A DNA stretch of 64,000 bases from Sulfurihydrogenibium subterraneum DSM 15120 (GCF_000619805.1 NZ_JHUV01000008.1:1-64000), one strand, 5' to 3'; positions 27,849-37,772 are shown, counted from the stretch's first letter. Notes: a model not told the origin generated them from the sequence alone. A program made the numbers and translations.

Positions 27849-29653
27849 TCTTCATCCTTTTCTATTTTTATTCCTAACTCTTTTAACTGTTTTTCCGCTA
27901 CATAATCAGGAGCTCCTGTTAGAGGGCATACTCCTTTTTGAGTTTTAGGAAATGCTATTACGTCTCTTATGCTTTCACTTCCTGTCATAAGTGCGAGGAT
28001 TCTGTCCAATCCAAAAGCAAGTCCTCCGTGAGGTGGAGCTCCGTAGCTTAGAGCTTCTATTAAAAATCCAAATTTTTCTTTTGCTTCTTCTTCTGATATG
28101 TTTAGTAGTTTAAATATTTTTTGCTGTAAGTATGGAGTGTGTATTCTGATAGAGCCTCCGCCTATCTCTTCTCCGTTTAAAACCATATCGTATGCCTTTG
28201 ATTTGAAAGATAAGGCAATTTCTGGATTTTCTAATGCTTGGTCTAACTTTTCTATGTCTTCATCTTTTGGGCTTGTAAATGGGTGATGAATTGCAACTAA
28301 CCTGTTTTCTTCCTCGTCCCATTCAAATAAAGGAAAGTCAACCACCCATAAAAACTCTAACTTATTTTTATCTATTAAGTTTAACTTTTCTGCTAAATGC
28401 TTTCTTAAAAATCCTAAAACTCTGTGGGTTATGTCTTTTTTATCTGCTATGAATACAAGCAGGTCTCCGTCTTGGGCTTGCATTCTTTGGAAAAGTTTTT
28501 GTTTTTGGTCTTCTGTAAAGAATTTTAAAATAGGAGATGTTGCCTCACCGTTTTCAAGCTTTATCCAAGCCATTCCTTTAGCACCAAACTTTTTAGCATA
28601 CTCTGTAAGGTCATCTATCTCTTTTCTTGAAAACTTAGCACCACCTTTTACGTTAATACCTTTAACAAGTCCTCCTGACTTTGCTACATCGTTAAATACT
28701 TTAAACTCAACCTCTGAGGCTATATCTGTAATATCTATAAGCTCTAAACCATATCTTAAGTCTGGTTTATCTGTTCCGTATCTGTTTATAGCCTCTTCGT
28801 AAGACATTCTTCTAAAAGGAATTTTTACATCAATACCTAACACTTTTTTGTAAACGTGCTGAATAAGAGCTTCTGATAAACTCATAACGTCTTCTTCTGA
28901 CACAAAAGACATCTCTAAGTCTATCTGGGTAAACTCTGGCTGTCTATCCGCTCTTAAATCCTCATCTCTAAAACACTTAACTATTTGAAAGTATCTTTCT
29001 AAACCTGCAACCATAAGAATCTGTTTAAAGAGCTGAGGGGATTGTGGAAGTGCATAAAATTTGCCTTTTTCTAACCTTGAAGGGACTAAAAAGTCTCTTG
29101 CTCCTTCTGGTGTTGATTTTGTTAACATTGGCGTTTCAACTTCAATAAATCCATTTCCTACTAAAAACTCTCTTACAGCTTGATAAACCTCGTGTCTTAG
29201 TATTATGTTTCTTTGCATTGATGGTCTTCTAAGGTCTAAGTATCTGTACTTTAGCCTTACTTCTTCGCTTACTTTTATGTTGTCTTCTATTTGGAAAGGT
29301 AAAACTTCACTTGTATTTAGAATAATCAAATAATCTGCTAAAACTTCTATGTTTCCTGTTTTCATTTTTGGGTTTTCTGTTCCTGTAGGTCTTCTGCCTA
29401 CAATACCTTTAACGCCTATTACATACTCAGATTTTAATTTTTTTGCTTTGTTGTAAACTTCTTGGGATATTTTTGAAGGGTCAAATACAACCTGAACTAT
29501 TCCTTCTCTGTCTCTTAGATTTATAAATAAAACACCTCCGTGGTCTCTTACAGTATCAACCCATCCAAGTAGTCTAACTTCTTCTCCTATATTACCTTCG
29601 TTTAAATCTCCACAATAGTAATCTCTTTTAAAGTCTCTAAGCTGGTCTGTCAT
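27845..29653 (-). CDS. aspS: Aspartyl-tRNA synthetase
   Basis: A class II synthetase of 602 residues, the bacterial long form with the GAD insert. An N-terminal OB-fold (about 15-110, with LLGWVDTVRDHGGVLF) binds the anticodon. Motif 2 is the FRDEDLRADRQPEFTQID region (about 218-235), the GAD domain covers about 300-410, and motif 3 is GLAFGLDRILALMTG (about 545-559). In Aquificota such enzymes are often non-discriminating and also charge tRNA-Asn; the sequence alone does not settle this. Confidence 0.96.
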   Translation of the reverse strand: MTDQLRDFKRDYYCGDLNEGNIGEEVRLLGWVDTVRDHGGVLFINLRDREGIVQVVFDPSKISQEVYNKAKKLKSEYVIGVKGIVGRRPTGTENPKMKTGNIEVLADYLIILNTSEVLPFQIEDNIKVSEEVRLKYRYLDLRRPSMQRNIILRHEVYQAVREFLVGNGFIEVETPMLTKSTPEGARDFLVPSRLEKGKFYALPQSPQLFKQILMVAGLERYFQIVKCFRDEDLRADRQPEFTQIDLEMSFVSEEDVMSLSEALIQHVYKKVLGIDVKIPFRRMSYEEAINRYGTDKPDLRYGLELIDITDIASEVEFKVFNDVAKSGGLVKGINVKGGAKFSRKEIDDLTEYAKKFGAKGMAWIKLENGEATSPILKFFTEDQKQKLFQRMQAQDGDLLVFIADKKDITHRVLGFLRKHLAEKLNLIDKNKLEFLWVVDFPLFEWDEEENRLVAIHHPFTSPKDEDIEKLDQALENPEIALSFKSKAYDMVLNGEEIGGGSIRIHTPYLQQKIFKLLNISEEEAKEKFGFLIEALSYGAPPHGGLAFGLDRILALMTGSESIRDVIAFPKTQKGVCPLTGAPDYVAEKQLKELGIKIEKDEE

Positions 29654-29714
29654 CAGTATCTCCTTAGTTTGTTTTATGTTATAATTATATCAAAACTTTA
29701 ACATCGGAGGCATT

Positions 29715-30119
29715 ATGTATAAATTAGATGTTGTAACTCCGCTTGGAAATGTTTTTAGTGGAGAAGTTTATCAAACTGTTATAACAACAGCTGACGGAGA
29801 AATAGGTATTTTAGAAAACCACATGCTACTTCTTACAAACATCACTCCAGGAAAGTTAAGGATTGAGAAGGCAAACGGTGAAGTAAAAGAGATGGCTATA
29901 ACTTACGGTATATTAGACGTAGCAGGAGACAAAGTTATCGCATTAATTGAAGAAGTTTACGAATTAAACGAGATAGACACAGAAAACGAAAAGAAGCTCC
30001 TTGAAGAAGCAAACTCAAAACTCCAATCAGAAAACTTAACGGAAGAAGAAAGAAAGCATTACGAAAAACAAAAATACAGAGCTGAAACACTTTTAAATCT
30101 TGCATCTGCAAAAGTTTAA
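29715..30119 (+). CDS. atpC: ATP synthase F1 epsilon subunit
   Basis: A 134-residue epsilon subunit of the F1 motor. It begins YKLDVVTPLGNVFSGEV, with the beta-sandwich motif TTADGEIGILENH (about 24-36) and a C-terminal two-helix arm that can inhibit ATP hydrolysis. CGGAGG precedes the ATG. The other ATP synthase genes are not in the window, so atpC is separated from the usual operon. Confidence 0.93.
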   Translation: MYKLDVVTPLGNVFSGEVYQTVITTADGEIGILENHMLLLTNITPGKLRIEKANGEVKEMAITYGILDVAGDKVIALIEEVYELNEIDTENEKKLLEEANSKLQSENLTEEERKHYEKQKYRAETLLNLASAKV

Positions 30120-30864
30120 TATAAATCTTCAAGAAGATGAAGACCTTTCTCCTTTCATCAGGGGAAAGGTTTTTATAATTCAAAAAAAGGACGGCTACAG
30201 ATTCAACATAGACAGTCTATTACTTGCTGATTTTGTAAACATAAAATCTTCTGGGAAGCTGATAGACCTTGGGACAGGCAGTGGAATAATATTGATTCTT
30301 TTGTCTTTAAAGTATAAAAATCTGCAATTTTATGGGTTAGAAGTTCAAGAAAATTTGTATCAACTGGCTGAGAAGAATCTTAAAATCAACAACTTAAATG
30401 CAAATCTGCAATTGGGAGACGTTAAAGAGGTAAAGAAGTTTTACGAACATCAATTTTTTGATTATGTTGTGATAAATCCACCTTATTTTAAATCAGGAGA
30501 TTATAAAAACATCCAAGAAAAGATAGCAAGGTCTGAAGCTCTGGCAACTTTAGAGGATTTTATAAAGGCATCTTGGTATCTACTTAAAAATAAAGGAAAA
30601 CTTTTTATGATAGTGCCTTGTGAGAGACTATCTGAAACAGTTAAGTATTTGAAAAATAATAATATTCAACCTAAAAGATATAGATTTGTACATCCTTCTA
30701 TAAAAGAAAAAGCAACTCATTTTATGGTAGAAGCAATAAAGCAGGCTAAAGAAGGTGGAGAAACAGTAGAAAGTCCTTTAATAGTCTATGAAAATCCAAA
30801 AGAAAAAAAATACACTGAGTACGTATGGAACTTACTTGAAAATTATCCAGAACACTGTTTATAA
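30100..30864 (+). CDS. TrmN6-like tRNA/N6-adenine methyltransferase
   Basis: A 254-residue SAM-dependent methyltransferase. The fold is shown by LIDLGTGSGIILILL (SAM site, about 55-69) and VINPPYF (the NPPY catalytic motif, about 125-131). The N-terminal GYRFNIDSLLLADFV region is typical of tRNA1(Val) A37 N6-methyltransferases. The best start is TTG at 30100, inside the last codons of atpC; no ATG lies at a reasonable position. RNA specificity is inferred from family likeness. Confidence 0.85.
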   Translation: MHLQKFNINLQEDEDLSPFIRGKVFIIQKKDGYRFNIDSLLLADFVNIKSSGKLIDLGTGSGIILILLSLKYKNLQFYGLEVQENLYQLAEKNLKINNLNANLQLGDVKEVKKFYEHQFFDYVVINPPYFKSGDYKNIQEKIARSEALATLEDFIKASWYLLKNKGKLFMIVPCERLSETVKYLKNNNIQPKRYRFVHPSIKEKATHFMVEAIKQAKEGGETVESPLIVYENPKEKKYTEYVWNLLENYPEHCL

Positions 30865-30872
30865 TTAAAGTT

Positions 30873-31136
30873 ATGGATTTAAAACAGCTTATTAAAAAAC
30901 TTGAAGATATGGGATATAGAAACATCTACTCTTGGTGTGATGAGCCAGAGACTTACTACGACTGGCACACTCATAGATATGACGAAGTTAGGTTAGTTTT
31001 CAAAGGCTCAATAATAATAGGCACAGAAGATGAAGTATATCACTTAAAAGAAGGCGATATTTTAGAAGTAAAAGCAGGCACTAAACACTGGGCAAAAACA
31101 GAAGAAGGTGTCTGCTATCTCTGTGGAAGTAAGTAA
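30873..31136 (+). CDS. Small cupin-domain protein
   Basis: An 87-residue single-domain cupin. The metal site is visible as WHTHRYDEVRLVFKG (two histidines and a glutamate, about 29-43) with a third histidine in AGTKHWAK (about 70-77). The GDILEVKAG turn is typical. It may bind a small ligand or metal; the function is unknown. It follows the methyltransferase gene by eight bases. Confidence 0.85.
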   Translation: MDLKQLIKKLEDMGYRNIYSWCDEPETYYDWHTHRYDEVRLVFKGSIIIGTEDEVYHLKEGDILEVKAGTKHWAKTEEGVCYLCGSK

Positions 31137-31216
31137 GTTAGTCATTTATTACTATCCAACAGCTTTTTATAGAAATCTAAAAAAAATATAATAAGATGCA
31201 AAACTCATACAAGCAC

Positions 31217-31274
31217 GCTTAATAAAATGTGATAAAATTTTTTGTAAATATTCACGATATAAAAAACTTATACA
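31217..31274 (+). mobile_element. Solo terminal fragment of the recurrent insertion sequence
   Basis: GCTTAATAAAATGTGATAAA and the following T tract match the end of the transposase gene and the terminal sequence of the copies at 25698-25973 and 61100-61516. The block ends in CTTATACA, the same outer terminus. The inverted-repeat part is more diverged (ATTCACGATAT), so this is an older scar. It ends 12 bases before the AAA-ATPase gene at 31287. Confidence 0.7.
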
Positions 31275-31286
31275 GGTTTTAAAACA

Positions 31287-32699
31287 ATGAAAAGACTACC
31301 AATAGGCATAACCACATTACAATCAATAAAAAAAGACAACTGCTACTATGTAGATAAAACTCCTTTTGTCAAAAAGTTAGTAGATAATGGAAAGTACTTC
31401 TTTTTAAGCAGACCAAGAAGATTCGGAAAATCTCTGTTTGTAGATACTCTAAAGCAGGCTTTTTTAGGCAATAAACAGCTGTTTGAAGGACTGTATTTAG
31501 AGAAAAATTGGGACTGGAGTATAAAGTATCCTGTTATACACATTGATTTTGGAAGTAGAAATATAAAAGATGTTAATTTATTGAAAAGATGGATTATAGA
31601 GCAACTTAAAGAGCACATTATAATCTATAACGTTAAAATAGAAGAAGAAGACGATTACGGATTTTTATTTAGAAAGTTAATCTTAAAGCTATACCAAGAA
31701 TATAAAACTCAAGTTGTAGTGTTGGTGGATGAGTATGATAAACCAATACTTGATAACATAGAAAACACAGAAAAAGCCATAGAAATTAGAGATATTTTAA
31801 AAGACTTCTACAGCGTCTTAAAGACAGCTGAGCCTTATCTAAAGTTTGTATTTTTAACAGGTGTGTCAAGGTTTTCAAAAGTATCTATATTTAGCGGTTT
31901 AAATCAGCTAAATGATATTACTATAGATTCAAGATTTTCAACTATTTGCGGATATACTCAGTCAGAGCTTGAAACTGTATTTGCAGAACAGTTAGAAGGA
32001 GTAAATTTAGAAGAGCTAAAATATTGGTATAACGGTTATAACTGGCTTGGTGATAAAGTTTATAATCCTTTTGATATTTTACTATTTTTTGATAAGAGAG
32101 AATTTAGACCTTTCTGGTTTGAAACAGGAACGCCAACCTTTTTAATTAAACTCCTAAAACAAAATAAATATTACCTTCCAAAAATAGAAGAGTTAGAAGT
32201 AGGAGAGGAGCTTCTTTCTAACCTTGACATAGATTACATATATCCAGAAAACCTTTTATTTCAGTCAGGTTATTTAACAATAAAAGAAACTCAGCAACTA
32301 CTGGGTAAGTGGTACTATAAACTAACATATCCAAACTTTGAAGTAAAAACAAGTTTTAACGATGCATTTTTAACTCACTTAACACCACCACCGCTAAAAA
32401 ACACGACAGAAATAGAACTAACAAAAGCAATATTACAAAATGACTTAGAAAAATTAAAGACAGCTTTACACAGCTTCTTTGCAAGCATACCAAACGATTG
32501 GTATAGGAGAAACGATTTAGACAACTACGAAGGATTTTACGCATCTGTGGTGTATGCACTGTTTACAGGAAGCGGATTAAACACAAAGGCAGAAGATACG
32601 ACTAACATTGGAAAGATAGACTTAACTGTATTTTATCAAGATAGAGCGTATATAATAGAGTTTAAAGTAGTAGAGAAAGAAGCTGAAAACAAGGCTTAA
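31287..32699 (+). CDS. AAA-ATPase-like protein with truncated PDDEXK_9 nuclease domain
   Basis: A 470-residue protein of the large AAA-ATPase-like plus PDDEXK_9 family. It starts RLPIGITTLQSIKKDNCYYV, has the family P-loop SRPRRFGKSLFVDTL (about 40-54), VVLVDEYDKPILDN (Walker B) and TGVSRFSKVSIFSGLNQLND. The C-terminal nuclease-like fold has GKIDLTVFYQDRAYIIEFK, which contains the D and ExK residues, but the protein stops about ten residues later. The usual final helices (about 50 residues) are missing and the DNA passes into photolyase sequence. Family function is unknown; it is often multi-copy and mobile. Confidence 0.8.
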   Translation: MKRLPIGITTLQSIKKDNCYYVDKTPFVKKLVDNGKYFFLSRPRRFGKSLFVDTLKQAFLGNKQLFEGLYLEKNWDWSIKYPVIHIDFGSRNIKDVNLLKRWIIEQLKEHIIIYNVKIEEEDDYGFLFRKLILKLYQEYKTQVVVLVDEYDKPILDNIENTEKAIEIRDILKDFYSVLKTAEPYLKFVFLTGVSRFSKVSIFSGLNQLNDITIDSRFSTICGYTQSELETVFAEQLEGVNLEELKYWYNGYNWLGDKVYNPFDILLFFDKREFRPFWFETGTPTFLIKLLKQNKYYLPKIEELEVGEELLSNLDIDYIYPENLLFQSGYLTIKETQQLLGKWYYKLTYPNFEVKTSFNDAFLTHLTPPPLKNTTEIELTKAILQNDLEKLKTALHSFFASIPNDWYRRNDLDNYEGFYASVVYALFTGSGLNTKAEDTTNIGKIDLTVFYQDRAYIIEFKVVEKEAENKA

Positions 32700-33369
32700 A
32701 GAGTTTATTGAGAAAAAGCTTCATAGATACAAAGAATTTAGGTCAGACCCTTCAAAGGATTATACCTCAAACCTTAGTCCATACTTACACTTTGGTCAGA
32801 TTTCACCACTAAAAGTGGTTTTAGATGTTTTAAAACATTACGACAAAAACGATGAGAATGTTGTGTCGTTTTTCAACGAGCTTATAGTGTGGAGGGAGCT
32901 GTCAAGGAATTTCTGCTGGTACAATCCACTGTATAACCAGTATGAAGGCATTCCCCAGTGGGCAAAGGAAACCTTAGAAGAGCATAAAAAAGACAAGAGA
33001 GATTACTTATACTCTCTGCAAGAGTTTGAAGAAGCTAAAACTCACGACCCTTACTGGAACGCTTCACAAAAAGAGTTGTTAAAAACAGGAAGAATTCATA
33101 ATTATATGAGAATGTACTGGGCTAAAAAGATAATTGAGTGGACAGAAAATCCAAAACAGGCGTTTGATATTGCATGCTATCTTAACGACAAATACGCTTT
33201 AGATGGGAGAGACCCTAACGGTTATGGAGGAATATCTTGGTGTTTTGGCACTTTTGACAGACCTTGGCAAGAAAGAAAAGTTTTTGGAAAGATAAGGTAC
33301 ATGAACGACAAAGGATTAGAGAGAAAGTTTGATATAAAGGCATATGTGTTTAAAGTTAACCTTTTGTAA
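32680..33369 (+). pseudogene. 5'-truncated class II DNA photolyase
   Basis: From about 32680 one frame reads through RLKEFIEKKLHRYKEF, SNLSPYLHFGQISP, ELIVWRELSRNFCWYN, LLKTGRIHNYMRMYWAKKI and DGRDPNGYGGISWCFGTF to a stop at 33367. These are the conserved FAD-binding motifs of class II cyclobutane pyrimidine dimer photolyases. The N-terminal half (antenna and Rossmann domain, over 200 residues) is absent, replaced by the 3' end of the AAA-ATPase gene in another frame. An internal ATG at 32815 could give a 184-residue piece, which would not be a working photolyase. Confidence 0.88.
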
Positions 33370-33386
33370 GTTTATAGGAGCCAAGC

Positions 33387-33932
33387 ATGGAATTTGAAAA
33401 AATATTTAAAAGCCTTCCTGAAGGAAATTACACCCACGGTCTTATTCCAAGGCCTACAGCTGTAGTGTGTGTAAAAAACAATCCATTTACAGTTGCCCAC
33501 CACACGCCTGTTAACAAAGACCCTTTTACATACGCTATCTCAGTAGATAAGACAAATTACAGCTACAGCCTTCTGCTTGAAAGTCAAGATTTTAGTATAA
33601 ACTTTTTACCTTTTGAATTTGTAGAACAAATCCACAAAATAGGAAAAACCCATGGAAATGAAGTTAATAAGTGGCAGATTACAAATTTAAAACATCAAAA
33701 GGGTATGATGATAGAGTCTTACATAATAACAGACTCACTTATCATTTACGAATGTAAAAAGTTAAAACACATAGAGTTTGAAGACCACTGTTTATTTTTT
33801 GGAAAAGTAGTAATGAAACATTACAAAAAAGGATATATTAAACCAAACAAGGTTAGATTTACACTTTTTCACGGAAAAAACTTTTACTCAACAAATAAGC
33901 ACCCTAAAAAGCTGTTTTTTGATACTCTTTAA
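33387..33932 (+). CDS. Flavin reductase-like FMN-binding protein
   Basis: A 181-residue protein of the split-barrel flavin reductase family: N-terminal HGLIPRPTAVVCVKNN, then VAHHTPVNKDPFTYAISV and SQDFSINFLPFEFVEQI, then the HCLFFGKVV strand. Such proteins bind FMN and reduce flavins or substrates with NAD(P)H. AGGAG precedes the ATG. The substrate is unknown. It follows the photolyase remnant by 17 bases and its 3' end overlaps the convergent MqnA-MnmC fusion by 29 bases. Confidence 0.8.
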   Translation: MEFEKIFKSLPEGNYTHGLIPRPTAVVCVKNNPFTVAHHTPVNKDPFTYAISVDKTNYSYSLLLESQDFSINFLPFEFVEQIHKIGKTHGNEVNKWQITNLKHQKGMMIESYIITDSLIIYECKKLKHIEFEDHCLFFGKVVMKHYKKGYIKPNKVRFTLFHGKNFYSTNKHPKKLFFDTL

Positions 33933-35481
33933 AAATCTCCTCTTTTGTCTTACACAGGCAAGGGTCTGTGTAGGGTTTTGCAAGTGGAGAGGTTTCTAAC
34001 CTTTGCTTTTCTTTTTCTGGTAAGACTGGAATATCGCCATTTATAGTTGCAACGGTTGAATAGCTCCTTCTTCCTACTGGCTCAACAAGTCCTATTTTAA
34101 ACCCTGCCTCTATCAAGCCTTTTCTAACTGGTAGTGAAGCTGAGTAAGTAGCTAAGATAGCCTTATCTGTCATAAGAGTTTTTACTACTTTAAACAAGTC
34201 TAAAGTCCACATTTCAGTGTTAACTTTTGGTGAAAATGGGTCGTAAAACACAGCGTCAAACTTGTATCCAGATTTTGATAAATCTAAAAGTATTTTTCTT
34301 CCTTCTCCTATAACTACAGTTAAGCTTACTGTATCAGATGATACTATGTAAGATGGGTATAGATTTTCGTTTAGTTTAATCTCTGCAGGCTTTAAAGATT
34401 TTATAAAGTCATACTCATCTTTAAGATTCTCTGGAATTTCCATCTGATTTATTCTATCTAAAAAGTTTTTGTCCTTTTCTATTGAGATTATGCTTATTTT
34501 TACATCTGGATTGTTATTTTTTGCAACGTTTATAGCAACTGCAACATTATAACCAAGTCCAAATCCTACGTCTAAAATGTTTATCTGGTGCTTTTCTTTT
34601 GCCAATCTATCTATTTTACAAGGGAGGATAAACTTGTAAAGACTTTCTGTGTAAGCTCCCGCTTTTGTGCTGTGGTATGCTTCGTTATACTCAAAGTTAT
34701 AAAAAGTTTGAGTTCCGTCAGCTGTTATAACTTTACCATCTATAAATCTTAAATCAGGGTAGGTTTTTATTATCTTTAAATCAAGTAAATACTTGGCAAA
34801 AAGTTTTATGGCCTCTATGTTTTTACTGTCTAATCCGTATTTAAGATTTTTTAAATACTCTTTCTTATTTACTTCTAAATCTAAACTGTCAATCTTTTCA
34901 AAGAATTCTTTTACATTCTGTTTTAACCTTTTAGCAAACTCTAAAACTTTTTCTTTGTTTTGTAGAAAAAAGTCTTTATTAACGCACCACAGGGCAAATG
35001 TAAAAGGTAATCCTGTTTTATCAAACCATAACTTTGAAAGGTCATAAACATACTTATAATCTTTTTGATACTCTATCGCTTTATTTCCTATCAATAAAAC
35101 AGATTCTCTTTTTTTGTAAGTATCAAAGTATTTATAAACAGGCTTTTTTCCTAAAAAAATCTCAAATATAACTTTTGTCAGATAAACAGAGGTTTTGGAC
35201 TCTTTTGTAAGGTATATAACTTCTATGTCCTGTAGTGGAATGTCTGAGCCTATTATTACAGAGTTAACCTCTTTGTAGGAGCTGATAGATAAATCTGGAA
35301 TGATTAAATACTGGAAAAAATTTTCTAAATACTCAGCTGTTGAGACTATTCCTGCATCTATCTTTTTTTCTTTTAAAAATTTGTTTAGATTAGCTGGATA
35401 GTCTTTTACAATTGTAATGCCTTTAAATTTTTCTATGCCAAAGGGAAGGGTATTTAAGTAATCTATCCAACCTACTTTCAT
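33904..35481 (-). CDS. Fusion of MqnA-like chorismate dehydratase and MnmC-like (DUF752) methyltransferase
   Basis: One open frame of 525 residues. Residues 1-255 match MqnA, the first enzyme of the futalosine route to menaquinone: it starts KVGWIDYLNTLPF and has ANLNKFLKEKKIDAGIVSTA and GLPFTFALWCVNK. Residues 256-525 match the DUF752/MnmC methyltransferase that finishes 5-methylaminomethyl-2-thiouridine in tRNA, with ILDVGFGLGYN (SAM site, about 305-315) and YDPFSPKVNTEMWT. No FAD oxidase domain (MnmC1) follows. The two activities are normally on separate proteins and have no known metabolic link. It overlaps the TauE gene by four bases. Confidence 0.82.
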   Translation of the reverse strand: MKVGWIDYLNTLPFGIEKFKGITIVKDYPANLNKFLKEKKIDAGIVSTAEYLENFFQYLIIPDLSISSYKEVNSVIIGSDIPLQDIEVIYLTKESKTSVYLTKVIFEIFLGKKPVYKYFDTYKKRESVLLIGNKAIEYQKDYKYVYDLSKLWFDKTGLPFTFALWCVNKDFFLQNKEKVLEFAKRLKQNVKEFFEKIDSLDLEVNKKEYLKNLKYGLDSKNIEAIKLFAKYLLDLKIIKTYPDLRFIDGKVITADGTQTFYNFEYNEAYHSTKAGAYTESLYKFILPCKIDRLAKEKHQINILDVGFGLGYNVAVAINVAKNNNPDVKISIISIEKDKNFLDRINQMEIPENLKDEYDFIKSLKPAEIKLNENLYPSYIVSSDTVSLTVVIGEGRKILLDLSKSGYKFDAVFYDPFSPKVNTEMWTLDLFKVVKTLMTDKAILATYSASLPVRKGLIEAGFKIGLVEPVGRRSYSTVATINGDIPVLPEKEKQRLETSPLAKPYTDPCLCKTKEEIFKEYQKTAF

Positions 35482-36500
35482 TTTAGTCTTTCTAAAATAA
35501 ATGTTTTTAATCTAAGGGTTGCAATGCTTACCACAAATCCAATCAATAAACTAAACACAACTACAAGAAAAGAGTAAATAAAAGGGTGCTCTAACAGTAA
35601 TTTAGCAAAGTAGTTTGAAGCTGTAAGTTGAAAAATTTCCTTTGGCGGTGCTTTTATTAGCTGATAAAAGCTGTATAGGGCAACGGTAATCATTAAAACT
35701 GCAAGCATCATCTTTATGTAAAACTTATTTATCTTTTGACCTAATATGGCTCCAAACACAGCTCCAAAAGACGAACCAAAGATTAAAATAATCGTTAAGA
35801 CTATGTCAACTCCATGATTTACATAAGAGTGAAAGAATGCCAAGAATGAAGCTACAAAAACCATTTGAAAAATACTTATAGATACAGCACTTATAACCTC
35901 ATAACCTCCAAGGTACATCAATGCAGGAGTGATAAGATTTCCTCCTCCTATTCCCATTATAGCGGCTAAAAATCCTGAAGAAAATCCAATAAATGCAGGA
36001 AGTAAAATAGATATTTCTCTATTTTTAAATTGTGTTTTAAAAGGTAGATTTTTAATAAAGTTAGGAATCTCGTTAGGCTCACTTTTGTGTCTGTTTTTAA
36101 TGCTTTCTACAAATATAAAAAGTCCTAAGATTAATAGATACACAACGTAAACACTTAAAACAAACTTTTTAACATATCCAAGACTTTTAAGAAGATTTAT
36201 CAAGAAAACGCCAAAAGACCCACCAACAAACCCAAAAACGACTATGTAAAGTCCCATTTTTATATCTACAACCTTTGACTTTAAATACGTTAAAAATCCA
36301 GACAAAGAAGCTCCCGATATCTGACTGATAGATGAGCCTACTACAACAACAGAAGGAATGTTCATATTTAGTAAAACTGGGTTAAGGATAATACCACCAC
36401 CTATTCCCAGCATTCCAGACAAAACACCAACCACAAAACCTAAGACAAGGACGTGTAGTATATTTACTTCAACATTTGCAATAGGAAGAAGTATATCCAT
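35478..36500 (-). CDS. TauE/SafE-family sulfite/organosulfur exporter
   Basis: A 340-residue membrane permease with two repeats of the family motif: GMLGIGGGIILNPVLL (about 30-45) and AAIMGIGGGNLITPALMYLGG (about 178-197). At least seven hydrophobic spans are visible. Such proteins export sulfite, sulfoacetate or related anions, which would suit a sulfur oxidiser. The substrate is inferred. It overlaps the MqnA fusion at one end and abuts trpB at the other. Confidence 0.88.
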   Translation of the reverse strand: MDILLPIANVEVNILHVLVLGFVVGVLSGMLGIGGGIILNPVLLNMNIPSVVVVGSSISQISGASLSGFLTYLKSKVVDIKMGLYIVVFGFVGGSFGVFLINLLKSLGYVKKFVLSVYVVYLLILGLFIFVESIKNRHKSEPNEIPNFIKNLPFKTQFKNREISILLPAFIGFSSGFLAAIMGIGGGNLITPALMYLGGYEVISAVSISIFQMVFVASFLAFFHSYVNHGVDIVLTIILIFGSSFGAVFGAILGQKINKFYIKMMLAVLMITVALYSFYQLIKAPPKEIFQLTASNYFAKLLLEHPFIYSFLVVVFSLLIGFVVSIATLRLKTFILERLK

Positions 36501-37747
36501 TATATTCTATACTTCTCCTTTAGTTTATTTAAAAGTTTTTCGTAAAGGTCTTTGTCTGTATCTAACAGGTTTTTGACTGATTGGACGTCCTTGTCTCCTC
36601 TTCCAGATAGGTTTATAACTACTGATTGGTGTTTGTCTAACTGCTGTGCAATTTCTACAGCTTTTATTACTGCGTGGGAGCTCTCTAATGCTGGTATTAT
36701 ACCTTCTGTTCTTGAAAGTAGTAGAAATCCTTCTAACGCCTCTTCATCTGTAGCGGTTATATACGTAGCTCTTCCAGACTCTTTTAGGTAAGCGTGCTCT
36801 GGTCCTACACCAGGATAGTCTAATCCTGCGGATATTGAGTGGGTTGTTTCTATCTGTCCCCACTGGTCTTGTAAAAAGTATGATTTCATCCCGTGTAAAA
36901 CGCCAACAGACCCTCCAACGATACTTGCTGCGTGCATTCCAGTCTCAAGTCCGTATCCTCCCGCTTCTACTCCTACTAATTTAACCTCTTCATCTTCTAT
37001 AAACGGGTAGAATATACCAATTGCATTACTTCCACCACCAACACAAGCAACTATCACATCAGGAAGTTTTCCTTCTATCTCAAGTATTTGATTTTTTACT
37101 TCTTCTCCTATAACTGACTGAAAATCTCTTACAATCATTGGGAATGGATGAGGTCCTAATGCCGAGCCTATTATGTAGTGAGTTGTCCTTACATTTGTAA
37201 CCCAGTCTCTTAAAGCTTCGTTAACTGCATCTTTTAAAGTTCTACTTCCTGATTTTACTATCTCTACGTTAGCTCCAAGGAGCTTCATTCTAAAGACGTT
37301 TAATGCCTGCCTTTCTGCGTCTTCTTCTCCCATATAGATTGTACACTCAAGTCCAAAAAGTGATGCAGCTGTTGCAGTAGATACACCGTGCTGTCCTGCT
37401 CCTGTTTCTGCTATTATTCTTTTTTTACCTATTCTTTTTGTAAGTAAAACTTGACCTAAAGTGTTGTTAATCTTGTGAGCTCCAGTATGAAGTAGGTCTT
37501 CTCTTTTTAAATATATCTTTGCTCCACCTACAACTTGTGTAAGTCTTGGAGCAAAATACAGCGGTGTAGGTCTTCCTGCATACTCTGTTAGGTAATAAAC
37601 CAGCTCTCTTTTAAAGTCTCCATCGTTTTTTATCTTTAAATACTGCTGTTCTAACTCTTCTAACGCTGGAATTAAGGTCTCTGGTAAATACTTTCCTCCA
37701 AACTGTCCGTAGTATCCTTTTTCATCAGGAAATGTGTATTTTTTCAT
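36500..37747 (-). CDS. trpB: Tryptophan synthase beta chain
   Basis: Joins indole and serine with pyridoxal phosphate. At 415 residues it is the TrpB1 type. The cofactor lysine is in [19 protein letters not shown] (about 80-98), the phosphate-binding loop is GGGSNAIG, and the C-terminal end has SGRGDKD. trpA is not adjacent. A small membrane-protein gene lies upstream on the same strand. Confidence 0.97.
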   Translation of the reverse strand: MKKYTFPDEKGYYGQFGGKYLPETLIPALEELEQQYLKIKNDGDFKRELVYYLTEYAGRPTPLYFAPRLTQVVGGAKIYLKREDLLHTGAHKINNTLGQVLLTKRIGKKRIIAETGAGQHGVSTATAASLFGLECTIYMGEEDAERQALNVFRMKLLGANVEIVKSGSRTLKDAVNEALRDWVTNVRTTHYIIGSALGPHPFPMIVRDFQSVIGEEVKNQILEIEGKLPDVIVACVGGGSNAIGIFYPFIEDEEVKLVGVEAGGYGLETGMHAASIVGGSVGVLHGMKSYFLQDQWGQIETTHSISAGLDYPGVGPEHAYLKESGRATYITATDEEALEGFLLLSRTEGIIPALESSHAVIKAVEIAQQLDKHQSVVINLSGRGDKDVQSVKNLLDTDKDLYEKLLNKLKEKYRI

Positions 37748-37772
37748 CTCAGCTCCTTTTTTGTTTTAAAAA

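Noticed and set aside
32815-33369. Treating the 184-residue frame as an intact gene
   Set aside because: Photolyase sequence continues upstream of this ATG in the same frame without a start, so it is the tail of a truncated gene.
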